Shown here: positions 54,301-62,378 of the stretch, one piece after another | Numbering within the stretch: position 1 is the stretch's first letter | How the letters are laid out: every line of letters starts with the position of its first letter | Assembly: GCF_003331145.1 (NCBI RefSeq) | Contig: NZ_QLVE01000005.1 | Span: 1-64,000 of the forward strand | Origin: Exiguobacterium sp. TNDT2 | Lineage (GTDB): Bacteria; Bacillota; Bacilli; Exiguobacteriales; Exiguobacteriaceae | Length of the DNA: 64,000 bases | Direction of reading: 5' to 3' | The notes under the pieces: model-generated | Told to the model about the DNA's origin: nothing | Databases searched by the model: none | The model's input: the letters and a program-made list of their open reading frames with translations, nothing else | Program-made: the position numbers and the translations under genes

Positions 54301-55764
54301 TCATAACTTCGAACCGAGCGCTCGGGCGACATGAAGCCCGCTCGTCATCGCCCCGATTGTGCCTGCCCCCGGAAATACTGTGTCCCCGCAGACATACAGG
54401 TTCGGCAAGGTTGTCCGGTAGCTCGCCGCATGGAACAAAGCTTGTTGCGGTGTTTGGGCATAACCACCGACCGCGCCGTGCGGACGTTTCGTATATTTCA
54501 CCCACGCCCCTGGTCCCCCGGGCAACATGACAGACGATTCGCCGTTCCAGTCCGGGAACGCTCGACTCACGACCGAGACGAGGCGCTCGGTCCAATCTGT
54601 CTCTAGTTTCTCATACGTCACCTTGTCTTTCCAAGCCTGCCACTCCGACAAATCGATATGGGTCGAGACGGTGACGGTCCGTTCCGGTCGCTCGGTCCGG
54701 AGCGAATCATCTGCGGCTGACATCGAGATGAAGGCGTGTCCTGACGGCAAATCGTCACTATACACTTGTTGGAACAGCGGACGTCCCTTGCACGCCACTT
54801 CAGGTAACGTGACGTACAGACTGAACGTTCCCCATTGCGCCCGTTCCAATTGACGACCGTACTGTCTTTGGAACTTCCGCGCCGCTTGTCCCGTGACCAA
54901 CTGCGCGGTCGCCTCGAGCGGAATGGCCGACACGACAACATCGACGAGGTCGAGCCGGCCCCGCCGATCGGTCAACAACCAACCGTCCGCGACTTGCTCG
55001 ATTTTCACGATTTGCCGTCCGAGGAGCGTCGTCCCGCCGTCTTTTTGAATCGAGCGCTCTAAGGCGTGAGCGAGCGTATACAAGCCGCCGTCGACGTAAA
55101 ACGCCCCTTCATGGTAAATCGATAACGCGACGGCCGCGAGCAAGTGACTCGCTTCGCGAGCTCCGGTCTGAAGACTATCGAGCAAAATCCCGTCGATGAC
55201 CCGTTCGAACGCCGTCCCGTTCAATCGATGCCGTTTTAACGTTGTACCGAGCGGCCGGTATAACTTCCTAAACGCACGTAGTTGCGTCGGTCGAAAACCA
55301 CGTATCGCAACCGATGCGTCACGAATCGTTCGAAATGGCAACGCCGGTAACGTCTCAAACAAAGGACGAATCGTCTCAAAATCGGTCCATACTTCATTCA
55401 AGAAAGCACGAATCCGCGGAGCGAGCTCGGGAAACGTCGATTCAAGTTCAAGTAAAAAACGAGTCGGGTCTTGATAATAGCGGACCGTTTTCCCGTCCAC
55501 ATGAATCTGCATCACTTCCTCTAACGCCCGAACGTCGATTGACTCTCCCAAGTACGTCAACACTCGTTCGTGTAGTCCGCCGGGTTCAAATCCCATCCCG
55601 AGCGTCGCCCCGGCCGGGAATCGATAGTCCCCACGTTCGAATTTTCCGGCGCAACCACCCCACTCCCGCGATGATTCAAACACCGTCACGTCATGACCAA
55701 TTCGGCTCACGAGCGCGCCTGTCGTCAATCCGGCAACTCCCCCACCGATAATCCCGATTCGCAT
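54301..55764 (-). CDS. CrtI-like FAD-dependent oxidoreductase (carotenoid desaturase/isomerase family)
   Basis: A 487-residue flavoprotein. The dinucleotide fold is IGIIGGGVAGLTTGALVSRIG at the N-terminus, followed by the family block ESSREWGGCAGKFERGDYRFPAGATLG. The C-terminal VCGDTVFPGAGTIGAMTSGLHVA is the second carotenoid-desaturase signature. Relatives act as phytoene/diapophytoene desaturases, C-3',4' desaturases or carotene isomerases. Orange pigmentation of Exiguobacterium would fit, but no crtM or other pigment gene is adjacent, so the reaction is undecided. Confidence 0.85.
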   Translation of the reverse strand: MRIGIIGGGVAGLTTGALVSRIGHDVTVFESSREWGGCAGKFERGDYRFPAGATLGMGFEPGGLHERVLTYLGESIDVRALEEVMQIHVDGKTVRYYQDPTRFLLELESTFPELAPRIRAFLNEVWTDFETIRPLFETLPALPFRTIRDASVAIRGFRPTQLRAFRKLYRPLGTTLKRHRLNGTAFERVIDGILLDSLQTGAREASHLLAAVALSIYHEGAFYVDGGLYTLAHALERSIQKDGGTTLLGRQIVKIEQVADGWLLTDRRGRLDLVDVVVSAIPLEATAQLVTGQAARKFQRQYGRQLERAQWGTFSLYVTLPEVACKGRPLFQQVYSDDLPSGHAFISMSAADDSLRTERPERTVTVSTHIDLSEWQAWKDKVTYEKLETDWTERLVSVVSRAFPDWNGESSVMLPGGPGAWVKYTKRPHGAVGGYAQTPQQALFHAASYRTTLPNLYVCGDTVFPGAGTIGAMTSGLHVARALGSKL

Positions 55765-55905
55765 ATAAATCCCCTCCTGCCTTCATCATACATGCCTTCC
55801 CGAAATCCGAGACATTTCAACGTGTAGCATAAACATATTTCATCTGCCAGGCAGGGTTCTGCCGGAAGATGGCGAAAAAAATCGATAAAGGACAGGTGAA
55901 ACCAT

Positions 55906-56406
55906 ATGCGAAGTCGGGTCATCATTTATCTGCTCATTCCGATCTTGATTTTTATCGGTATTTTAATCACACCGCCATCTGAAGAATCACAAAAAGTCGC
56001 CACCATGACGGCTGTCAACATTCAAGAGATGATTCCGTATGAACGAGAGTACACAGCACAAAAAGTGTTACTCGAAGAAGTGAACGATGGTCACGAGGCG
56101 ATTATCGAGGAATGGCGGCTCGAACGCGGCGCCCGGACGACATATAGTTACGTGTTGCGACTCCAAGGGTTCGAGACGGTGATTCAAGTCGATGCCGGGG
56201 CGGCCAACACACGCTCGGACGGTTATTATGCCATGCAGGCGCACAGTCCCGTGTTCGAAGCGGACGAACCGCTATCGACCGGTTATCCGATCGTGCTCTT
56301 CGCCACCGAGCAACGGCTCGTTTTAAACCAGATGGAAGTTCGTGTTCTTTATGAAGAAGACGGCAAGATTGAAAAATGGCGCATCCTAGAATCAGAAGAA
56401 TCATGA
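55906..56406 (+). CDS. Unknown membrane-anchored protein
   Basis: A 166-residue protein I do not recognise. Residues 5-24 form a hydrophobic anchor or uncleaved signal (VIIYLLIPILIFIGILIT), after which the rest is polar and probably extracytoplasmic. The outer part is rich in beta-strand patterns (TTYSYVLRLQGFETVIQVDAG) and Glu. There is no cysteine, so it is not a lipoprotein. The ATG has AGGTGA upstream. It is 27 bases before the kinase gene on the same strand and could be its operon partner. Confidence 0.8.
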   Translation: MRSRVIIYLLIPILIFIGILITPPSEESQKVATMTAVNIQEMIPYEREYTAQKVLLEEVNDGHEAIIEEWRLERGARTTYSYVLRLQGFETVIQVDAGAANTRSDGYYAMQAHSPVFEADEPLSTGYPIVLFATEQRLVLNQMEVRVLYEEDGKIEKWRILESEES

Positions 56407-56433
56407 CATTCAAAATGCGAGAGGTAATTTCCT

Positions 56434-56955
56434 ATGCAAAAAATAATTCTCATCGGCTCTGGCGGTTCGGGCAAATCGACGCTCGCCCGCGACTTAGGAA
56501 CCCGACTCAACATCGACGTCCATCACTTGGATGCCTTCCTATGGAAACCGAATTGGACACCCGCCACGAGACAAGAACAAATTACCATCCAGTCCGAGTT
56601 GATTGAACACGAGTCGTGGATTCTCGACGGCAATTACGGTGGGACGCTCGACTTACGCCTGAGTGCGGCCGACACGATTATATTTCTCGACTTGCCGAGG
56701 ACAGTCTGTACATACCGCGTCTTGAAGCGCATGCTTAGCCATCGTGGCAAGACACGTCCGGACATGGGGGACGGTTGTGAAGAATGGTTTGATTTGAAAT
56801 TTTTGAAATGGGTGTGGGATTATCCGAAGTCGCAACGCCCGGATGTGATCCACCGATTGCATGGCCTTCCTGATGATAAACGAGTTATCATGTTGCATTC
56901 ACGGACAGAGGTTCGCGACTTTATAACGCGCGTCGGTACGGAGCAACAACTATGA
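56434..56955 (+). CDS. Small P-loop kinase-like protein (topology modulation/FlaR type)
   Basis: A 173-residue nucleotide-binding protein related to adenylate-kinase-like enzymes annotated as DNA topology modulation protein FlaR. Walker A is GSGGSGKST at 8-16. The segment HHLDAFLWKPNW and the lid-like RMLSHRGKTRPDMGDGCEEW are typical. The real substrate of this family is not established. Its stop overlaps the start of the nucleotidyltransferase gene by four bases, so the two are translationally coupled. Confidence 0.85.
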   Translation: MQKIILIGSGGSGKSTLARDLGTRLNIDVHHLDAFLWKPNWTPATRQEQITIQSELIEHESWILDGNYGGTLDLRLSAADTIIFLDLPRTVCTYRVLKRMLSHRGKTRPDMGDGCEEWFDLKFLKWVWDYPKSQRPDVIHRLHGLPDDKRVIMLHSRTEVRDFITRVGTEQQL

Positions 56956-57674
56956 TTCCTAAACTCGAACCAATCATAGCGGCCAAGACGTTCGTGACAA
57001 CGCATTTTCCCCACTGTCGGGCCGCACTGCTCGCCGGGAGCGTCGTCCGTGGTGAGGTGACCGAGACGTCGGATTTAGACATCATCATTTTCGACGACAC
57101 GCTCGTCTCGTCTTATCGGGAATCGTTCATCGAGGCAGGATGGCCTATCGAGCTGTTCGCCCATAACTTGACGTCGTATCGGACGTTCTTTGAGCAAGAT
57201 TGCCGGCGCGCCATTCCATCGTTGCCGAGAATGGTCACTGAAGGCATCGTCTTGAAGGACACGAATATCCTCGAAGACATCAAGCGTGAAGCGAGCGCCT
57301 TGCTCGACAGCGGGCCAGAGGCTTGGACGGACGAGACGATCGAGATGAAACGATACTTTCTGACCGATGTGCTCGATGACTTGATCGGATGCACAAGTCG
57401 TGCAGAGGGCTTGTTCATCGCGAGCACCCTCGCCACGTTAGTCTGCGAGTTCATCCTGCGCACGAATCGACAATGGACGGGGTCCTCCAAATGGACGTAC
57501 CGCGCTCTCGAACGCTACAATACGTATGCAGCCCGAGAACTCGTCGCTGCCCTTGAGGCGTATTATCAAACAAACAAAACCGACGCGCTCATCCGTTACG
57601 TCGATGAGACACTCTCCCCGTTCGGCGGCCGGTTGTTCGCCGAATTCAGCCGCGGGAAATCAAACGAAACGTGA
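56952..57674 (+). CDS. Nucleotidyltransferase-fold protein
   Basis: A 240-residue protein with a minimal nucleotidyltransferase core: Gly29-Ser30 in LLAGSVVRGE and the metal-binding Asp41 and Asp43 in SDLDIII. About 130 C-terminal residues are helical, giving a shape like aminoglycoside nucleotidyltransferases or MNT-type enzymes. The target (small molecule, tRNA or protein) is unknown. It is coupled by an ATGA overlap to the kinase gene upstream and followed after nine bases by a second kinase gene. Confidence 0.82.
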   Translation: MIPKLEPIIAAKTFVTTHFPHCRAALLAGSVVRGEVTETSDLDIIIFDDTLVSSYRESFIEAGWPIELFAHNLTSYRTFFEQDCRRAIPSLPRMVTEGIVLKDTNILEDIKREASALLDSGPEAWTDETIEMKRYFLTDVLDDLIGCTSRAEGLFIASTLATLVCEFILRTNRQWTGSSKWTYRALERYNTYAARELVAALEAYYQTNKTDALIRYVDETLSPFGGRLFAEFSRGKSNET

Positions 57675-57683
57675 GGGTACTCC

Positions 57684-58211
57684 ATGTTCTTTCTTCAAAT
57701 GTCCGGTTTCCCCGGATCAGGTAAGTCGACGTTGTCTCGGGAAATCGCCCGACGGCTGGATGCGGTCATCGTCGATCATGATATCACGAAGACGGCACTG
57801 CTTGAATCGACTTCACAACACCCGCTTGACCCGGCGCTCGCCGGAAAAGTCGCCTATGATCTCGATTGGGCACTCGTCGAGTTCCATCTGTCTTTAGGAC
57901 GGAACGTCATTCTAGATAGCCCTTGTCTGTATGACGTAATGATTGACCGCGGCCTAGCGATGACAGCAAATAACGGAGCCACGTATCGTTACGTCGAGTG
58001 TCTCGTCGACGACGTCGATGTAATCAATCGGCGGTTGCGCGAGCGCGACCGGAAGCTCAGTCAAATCGGAAGCGTCTCACCAGAAAATTTCGATCGGACC
58101 GTCGCCAGCAGTAAAAAACCACCGAATATGCATGCGCTTACAATCGATACGAATCGCCCGCTCGAGACGTATTTACCGGACGTCGTCGCCTATCTCCAGG
58201 CGATTGATTGA
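57684..58211 (+). CDS. P-loop kinase-like ATPase
   Basis: A 175-residue protein of the AAA_33/zeta-like kinase fold. Walker A is GFPGSGKST at 8-16, a DHD motif follows (VIVDHDITK), and a Walker B-like NVILDSP lies near residue 75. The lid region holds RRLRERDRKLSQIG with many Arg. These proteins phosphorylate small molecules such as aminoglycosides, sugars or gluconate; the target here is unknown. It ends the 55906-58211 run and is followed by a strong terminator. Confidence 0.85.
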   Translation: MFFLQMSGFPGSGKSTLSREIARRLDAVIVDHDITKTALLESTSQHPLDPALAGKVAYDLDWALVEFHLSLGRNVILDSPCLYDVMIDRGLAMTANNGATYRYVECLVDDVDVINRRLRERDRKLSQIGSVSPENFDRTVASSKKPPNMHALTIDTNRPLETYLPDVVAYLQAID

Positions 58212-58218
58212 CGATTCG

Positions 58219-58256
58219 ATGCATCCTGAAACTTTTTCCCGGATGCATTTTTTTTA
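58219..58256 (+). terminator. Terminator of the kinase-nucleotidyltransferase-kinase cluster
   Basis: Perfect stem ATGCATCC/GGATGCAT with a 14-base loop followed by eight T residues. Confidence 0.9.
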
Positions 58257-58277
58257 ATTATTTTTGTATTTTTATTC

Positions 58278-58306
58278 TTTACAATTAATAATTATGCATA
58301 TACACT
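58278..58306 (+). promoter_or_regulatory. Candidate promoter of the binding-protein/hisC operon
   Basis: TTTACA (58278-58283) and TACACT (58301-58306) with 17 bases between, in an AT-rich stretch 32 bases before the coding start. Confidence 0.5.
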
Positions 58307-58337
58307 TAGTCTCATATCTTGAAGGAGGAATTCATAC

Positions 58338-59096
58338 ATGAAAAAGTGGGTCATTACAGGGGGATTAGTGGCAAGTGCATTATTAGCAGGATGTAGCCAA
58401 GAGACGACGGGCGAAGAGAAAAAGACACTCGTCATGGGAACGAGCGCCGATTACTTCCCGTATGAGTTTGTCGATACGGCCAACGGGGACGAGATTGTCG
58501 GATTTGATATCGAGATTGCCGAAACGGTCACGGAACGCCTCGGCTACGAACTAAAAATTGAAGACATGGACTTCGGCAGCCTTCTCGGGGCACTAAACGC
58601 CGGACGTGTCGACTTCGTTATGGCCGGTATGACGCCGACCGAAGAGCGGAAAGAAAATGCCGCCTTCTCGGATATCTATTTGTCGGCGACAAACTTAGTC
58701 ATGACGAAAGATGAGTCACTCGAGTCAATCGAAGCGCTCGCCGGCAAGAAAATCGGTGTCCAAACCGCTTCGATTCAAGAGAACATTGCCAAAGACCAAG
58801 CTCCGGAGGCAGAGCTCGTCTCATTGAACAAGATTCCAGAAATCGTCCAAGAGTTGAATACGGGTCGAATCGATGCGATGGTCATCGAGGATACGGTCGC
58901 CCAAAAATACTTGGACCAAGACGCAGGGCTCTATACGTTCGCGCTTAAAGAAGATGGCGAGAAAGGGTCTGCCGCCGCCTTTAAATTGGAGGACGACCTT
59001 CGCGATCAGTTCAACGAGGAGTTGAACAAAATGATCGACTCGGGTGAAATCGACAAACTCGCCAAAAAATGGTTCTCGATGGAGCCGACGGAATGA
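58338..59096 (+). CDS. Polar amino-acid-type solute-binding lipoprotein
   Basis: A 252-residue extracellular lipoprotein. The lipobox LLAGC places the lipid on Cys19. The mature part is a family 3 periplasmic-type binding protein (TSADYFPYEF, IVGFDIEIAETV, GKKIGVQTAS, IDAMVIEDTVAQKYL), normally feeding polar amino acids to an ABC importer. No permease or ATPase gene follows. Instead its stop codon overlaps the hisC start by four bases (ATGA). Histidine or an aromatic or basic amino acid is the natural guess for the ligand. Confidence 0.93.
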   Translation: MKKWVITGGLVASALLAGCSQETTGEEKKTLVMGTSADYFPYEFVDTANGDEIVGFDIEIAETVTERLGYELKIEDMDFGSLLGALNAGRVDFVMAGMTPTEERKENAAFSDIYLSATNLVMTKDESLESIEALAGKKIGVQTASIQENIAKDQAPEAELVSLNKIPEIVQELNTGRIDAMVIEDTVAQKYLDQDAGLYTFALKEDGEKGSAAAFKLEDDLRDQFNEELNKMIDSGEIDKLAKKWFSMEPTE

Positions 59097-60097
59097 GACA
59101 AGTCTCGCTGCCGATTTATCCAGTCACCTATCCAGAAGGGTACCGTTTGAATCAAAACGAGAGTCAGTTCCCGGTGCCGTCCCGCCTGTATGACCAGCTC
59201 GCGACGATCTCGTTCCAAGACTTGCATGAGTATCCGGTCCAACCGATTGACGAGTTGTTCACCCGTTACGCGGCCTACGCCGGTGTCGAGCCGAATCAAT
59301 TGCTCGTCGGTTGCGGCAGTGACGAGATGATTCACGTCGTCACTCAGGCATTGCTCGCACCGGAAGACGTCGTCTTGTCACCGAGCCCGGATTTCGCACT
59401 CTATCCGATCTTCACAACAATCGCCCATGGACGGCACGTGCAAGCCGATAATCTATCGTATGACGCACTCGTCCAGGCAATCGCGCAACATGAACCAAAG
59501 CTGTTGCTGTTGTCAAACCCGAACAATCCGACCGGAAAATTGTGGAGCGTCGCTGAATTGACCGAACTAGCGGGACTCGTGCCGTACTTGATCGTCGACG
59601 AGGCGTATATCGACTTCACGCCGGTGTCGAGTATGGTGGCTCACCTTGATTCATTCACAAATGTAATCGTGTTGCGGACGTTATCGAAGGCGTTTGGCTT
59701 GGCCAACGTCCGCCTCGGTTTCATGGTGGCGACGACTGAACTCGCGGCTTATTTCCGTCAGTTCGTCCCGCCGTTCAACATTAGCGGTGTCAGTGCGAAA
59801 ATCGCCAACATGTTCCTACAAGATACGACTTATCTCGACGAGGCCATCGCTTGGCACGCCGACATGCGCGGACAGTGGACCGATTTGTTCGCCACGATTG
59901 GACACGTCCATCCCGCCGAGGCGAACTTCATTTACGTCACGCTCGATGAGCCGGAGGCCGTCTGGGCCCACCTCGCTTCTCATGGGGTTCACACGTCGAA
60001 ACAACCGGACGGGATTCGCATCACGCTCGGCAATGAATCTGCTCTCGAAGCAGCACGTCAGGCAATAGTCACCTTTGCGTCACAACCGACAGCATAA
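59093..60097 (+). CDS. hisC: Histidinol-phosphate aminotransferase HisC
   Basis: A 334-residue PLP enzyme of fold type I. It converts imidazole-acetol phosphate to histidinol phosphate in histidine synthesis, and many homologues also transaminate aromatic keto acids. Visible are the N-terminal RLNQNESQFP, LSNPNNPTGKLW, the pocket VDEAYIDF and the PLP-binding Lys in RTLSKAFGLANVRLGF. The start is ATG 59093, overlapping the binding-protein stop, with GGAG upstream. The rest of the his genes lies about 1.6 kb away on the other strand. Confidence 0.93.
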   Translation: MRQVSLPIYPVTYPEGYRLNQNESQFPVPSRLYDQLATISFQDLHEYPVQPIDELFTRYAAYAGVEPNQLLVGCGSDEMIHVVTQALLAPEDVVLSPSPDFALYPIFTTIAHGRHVQADNLSYDALVQAIAQHEPKLLLLSNPNNPTGKLWSVAELTELAGLVPYLIVDEAYIDFTPVSSMVAHLDSFTNVIVLRTLSKAFGLANVRLGFMVATTELAAYFRQFVPPFNISGVSAKIANMFLQDTTYLDEAIAWHADMRGQWTDLFATIGHVHPAEANFIYVTLDEPEAVWAHLASHGVHTSKQPDGIRITLGNESALEAARQAIVTFASQPTA

Positions 60098-60099
60098 GC

Positions 60100-60128
60100 A
60101 AACGACCCGACATCACGTCGGGTCGTTT
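60100..60128. terminator. Bidirectional terminator after hisC
   Basis: Perfect stem AAACGACCCGA/TCGGGTCGTTT with a 7-base loop between the convergent hisC and acetyltransferase genes. Confidence 0.85.
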
Positions 60129-60130
60129 CG

Positions 60131-60685
60131 TCATGGTATGAATTTGAGCACTTTTGCTGGATTGCCCCCGACGATAGCCCGTGCCGGAACATCTTTCGTC
60201 ACGACGGCGCCAGAGGCGATGACGGCATCGTCACCGACCGTCACCCCTGGGTTTAGAATGGCACCGCCGCCAATCCATACCCGATGTCCGACCGTCACCG
60301 GCTTCCCGTATTCAAGACCTGAAATCCGTTCAGTCGGGTCGAGCGGATGCGTCGCCGTATAGACGTGGACACCGGGCCCGAGCATGCAATCGTCACCGAA
60401 CGTGATCGGACAGATGTCGAGGAATACGCAGTCAAAGTTGGCGAAGAACCGTTCTCCGAGATGAATGTTATAGCCGTAGTCACATTTGAATGTCGGCTCC
60501 ATATAGTAGGAGTTCCCGGTCGAGCCGAACAGCTCCGCTAACACTGCTTTTCGGACGTCGAGTTCGTCGATGCCGGACCGATTGAACCGCTCCGTCAAAC
60601 GCCGGGCCTGACGCCGGTCGGCGACGAGCTCATCATCCCCGGCCAAGTAAAGTTCGCCTCGAATCATCTTTTCTTTTTCAGTCAT
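60131..60685 (-). CDS. Maltose/galactoside O-acetyltransferase-like protein
   Basis: A 184-residue left-handed beta-helix acetyltransferase of the Maa/LacA family. The N-terminal Maa domain is [22 protein letters not shown], and the hexapeptide repeats carry the catalytic His in [12 protein letters not shown]. The acetyl-CoA site is [30 protein letters not shown]. It acetylates sugars; a detoxifying role is usual. The ATG at 60685 is preferred, with GGGGGAG six bases upstream; an ATG two codons earlier is possible but too close. Single gene. Confidence 0.93.
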   Translation of the reverse strand: MTEKEKMIRGELYLAGDDELVADRRQARRLTERFNRSGIDELDVRKAVLAELFGSTGNSYYMEPTFKCDYGYNIHLGERFFANFDCVFLDICPITFGDDCMLGPGVHVYTATHPLDPTERISGLEYGKPVTVGHRVWIGGGAILNPGVTVGDDAVIASGAVVTKDVPARAIVGGNPAKVLKFIP

Positions 60686-60775
60686 CTGCATCTCCCCCTA
60701 TTCTGTCATCATTATAGAGGAATTTCTAGCGAAACGGGGAATAGGAACATGACGAACTAGAGGAGGAATAGACAG

Positions 60776-61699
60776 ATGAAACGAATTCTTGACTGTAGAG
60801 CCAGTGATTTCTTGACGTTCAACCGCTCGGATTTGATTGGATCGATTCGCAAAGCCGAAGGGCGGACCGTACTCGCCGAGGTCATCCCGACCGTACAACC
60901 GCTCTATCCAGAAGTGACGAACGCCGAACTCGCTCGGGCGTTCGGTGCCGATATGATTCTTTTAAACATGCTCGACGTGTTCCATCCGTACATAAAAGGT
61001 CTCGAAAGCCACGCCTTGTTCGGTAACGTACCCGGTGAGACGATGTCTGACAATCCGATTATGGAATTGAAACGACTCGTCGGTCTGCCGATTGGAGTTA
61101 ACCTCGAACCAGTCGATTTCTCTGAGAAATCGGAGGATATGTATGATGTGAAACAAGGACGGCTCGCGACACGGGAAGCGTTCGCCAGAGCGTCAGAGCT
61201 CGGTATCGACTTCATCTGCCTGACCGGAAACCCGAACACCGGGGTGACGAACGAGGCGATCGAGCAAGCCATCATCAACGCGCGCCAAGAGTTCGCTGGG
61301 GTCATCATCGCCGGTAAGATGCACCAAGCAGGCGTCGGCCGTGTCCTCGACCGTGAAGCATACGTCCGATTCGCCGAGGCCGGTGCCGATATCATCTTGA
61401 TTCCGGCACCCGGCACCGTCCCTGGCGTCCGGGAAGACGAGTTCTATGAAGTCACACGTGAGATTCAAGCGATGAACAAACTCGTCGTCGCTGCCATCGG
61501 CACATCGCAAGAAGGCTCCGATGAGTCGACGATTCGTGACATCGCCTTGTCCTCGAAACGTGGCGGGACCGACATCTTCCATATTGGGGATGCCGGCTTG
61601 TCCGGGATTGCCACACCAGAGAACATTCAGGCGTTATCGATCGCCATCCGTGGACGACGCCATACGTATATTCGCATGGCCGCCTCGGTCAACCGCTAA
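60776..61699 (+). CDS. DUF7916-like TIM-barrel protein of unknown function
   Basis: A 307-residue protein that I believe belongs to the DUF7916 family (from memory; some homologues carry misleading hydrolase names). Highly conserved blocks are MKRILDCRASDFL, AFGADMILLNMLDVFHP, GLPIGVNLEPVD, DFICLTGNPNTGV, GKMHQAGVG and the C-terminal RGRRHTYIRMAASVNR. The repeating strand-helix pattern with Gly at strand ends fits a TIM barrel. Homologues often sit in sugar PTS operons, but this copy stands alone. Strong AGGAGG ribosome site. Function unknown. Confidence 0.75.
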   Translation: MKRILDCRASDFLTFNRSDLIGSIRKAEGRTVLAEVIPTVQPLYPEVTNAELARAFGADMILLNMLDVFHPYIKGLESHALFGNVPGETMSDNPIMELKRLVGLPIGVNLEPVDFSEKSEDMYDVKQGRLATREAFARASELGIDFICLTGNPNTGVTNEAIEQAIINARQEFAGVIIAGKMHQAGVGRVLDREAYVRFAEAGADIILIPAPGTVPGVREDEFYEVTREIQAMNKLVVAAIGTSQEGSDESTIRDIALSSKRGGTDIFHIGDAGLSGIATPENIQALSIAIRGRRHTYIRMAASVNR

Positions 61700-61701
61700 T
61701 C

Positions 61702-61738
61702 AAAAGGAACGAAGCCGATTGTGACTTCGTTCCTTTTC
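61702..61738. terminator. Bidirectional terminator at the end of the his operon
   Basis: Perfect stem AAAGGAACGAAG/CTTCGTTCCTTT with T runs on both strands, between the DUF7916-like gene and hisE. Confidence 0.92.
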
Positions 61739-61740
61739 TG

Positions 61741-62049
61741 TTACCAGTCAGTGACGTCACGGCGTGGTTTCGCCGGAGTCGTCGTCCCATGCCGTTTGGC
61801 GAGGAGCGCCTCGACGTCTTGTAACGACACGCCTTTAGCGGCGAGCAAGACGAGCAAATGGTACAAGAGATCGGCCGACTCTTCGACCAAATCTTCATCG
61901 TTCAGCGCCGCGATGACGACCTCGAACGACTCTTCCCCAAACTTCTTGGCAATCTTATCGACACCTTGATCGAATAGATAAGATGTATACGACCCTTCTT
62001 TCGGTGACGCCTGTCGTTCTTGAATCAACTTCTCTAATTCGTGAATCAT
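61741..62049 (-). CDS. hisE: Phosphoribosyl-ATP pyrophosphatase HisE
   Basis: A 102-residue MazG-like enzyme for the second step of histidine synthesis. The metal-binding acidic helices are in KKFGEESFEVVIAALN and LVEESADLLYHLLVLL. The start is ATG 62049, overlapping the hisI stop by four bases; a longer frame runs into hisI and is not used. HisI and HisE are separate proteins here, although they are fused as HisIE in many Bacillales. Last gene of the operon. Confidence 0.95.
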   Translation of the reverse strand: MIHELEKLIQERQASPKEGSYTSYLFDQGVDKIAKKFGEESFEVVIAALNDEDLVEESADLLYHLLVLLAAKGVSLQDVEALLAKRHGTTTPAKPRRDVTDW

Positions 62050-62378
62050 CCTTCCACCTCCATGAAAAAGCAGCTTCGATTTCCCGTATGACACGTCGGC
62101 CCATTGGCACGGACACGGACCAACAGTGCGTCTTGGTCACAATCGACGTGGATGCTCTCGAGTTCGAGCGTATTCCCGCTCGACTCGCCTTTCATCCAAA
62201 GTCGCCCTTTCGAACGTGACCAGAACGTGACCGTGTTCGTCTCAAGCGTTTTCTGAATTGCCTCATCGTTCATGTAGCCTAACATGAGGACGGCGTCGTC
62301 CTCTGTCGACACGATGATAGCTGGAATCAATCCGTTTGCGTCGTAACGAACCGCATCGGCAAGTTGTGCTCGCTGCAT
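62046..62378 (-). CDS. hisI: Phosphoribosyl-AMP cyclohydrolase HisI
   Basis: A 110-residue zinc enzyme for the third step. Zinc and magnesium ligands are in HVDCDQDALLVRV and GPTCHTGNRSCFF, and GYMNDEAIQKTLE is the N-terminal signature. Start ATG 62378 has GAGGTG eight bases upstream although it lies inside hisF, giving an unusually long 52-base overlap. Its stop overlaps hisE by four bases. Confidence 0.95.
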   Translation of the reverse strand: MQRAQLADAVRYDANGLIPAIIVSTEDDAVLMLGYMNDEAIQKTLETNTVTFWSRSKGRLWMKGESSGNTLELESIHVDCDQDALLVRVRANGPTCHTGNRSCFFMEVEG

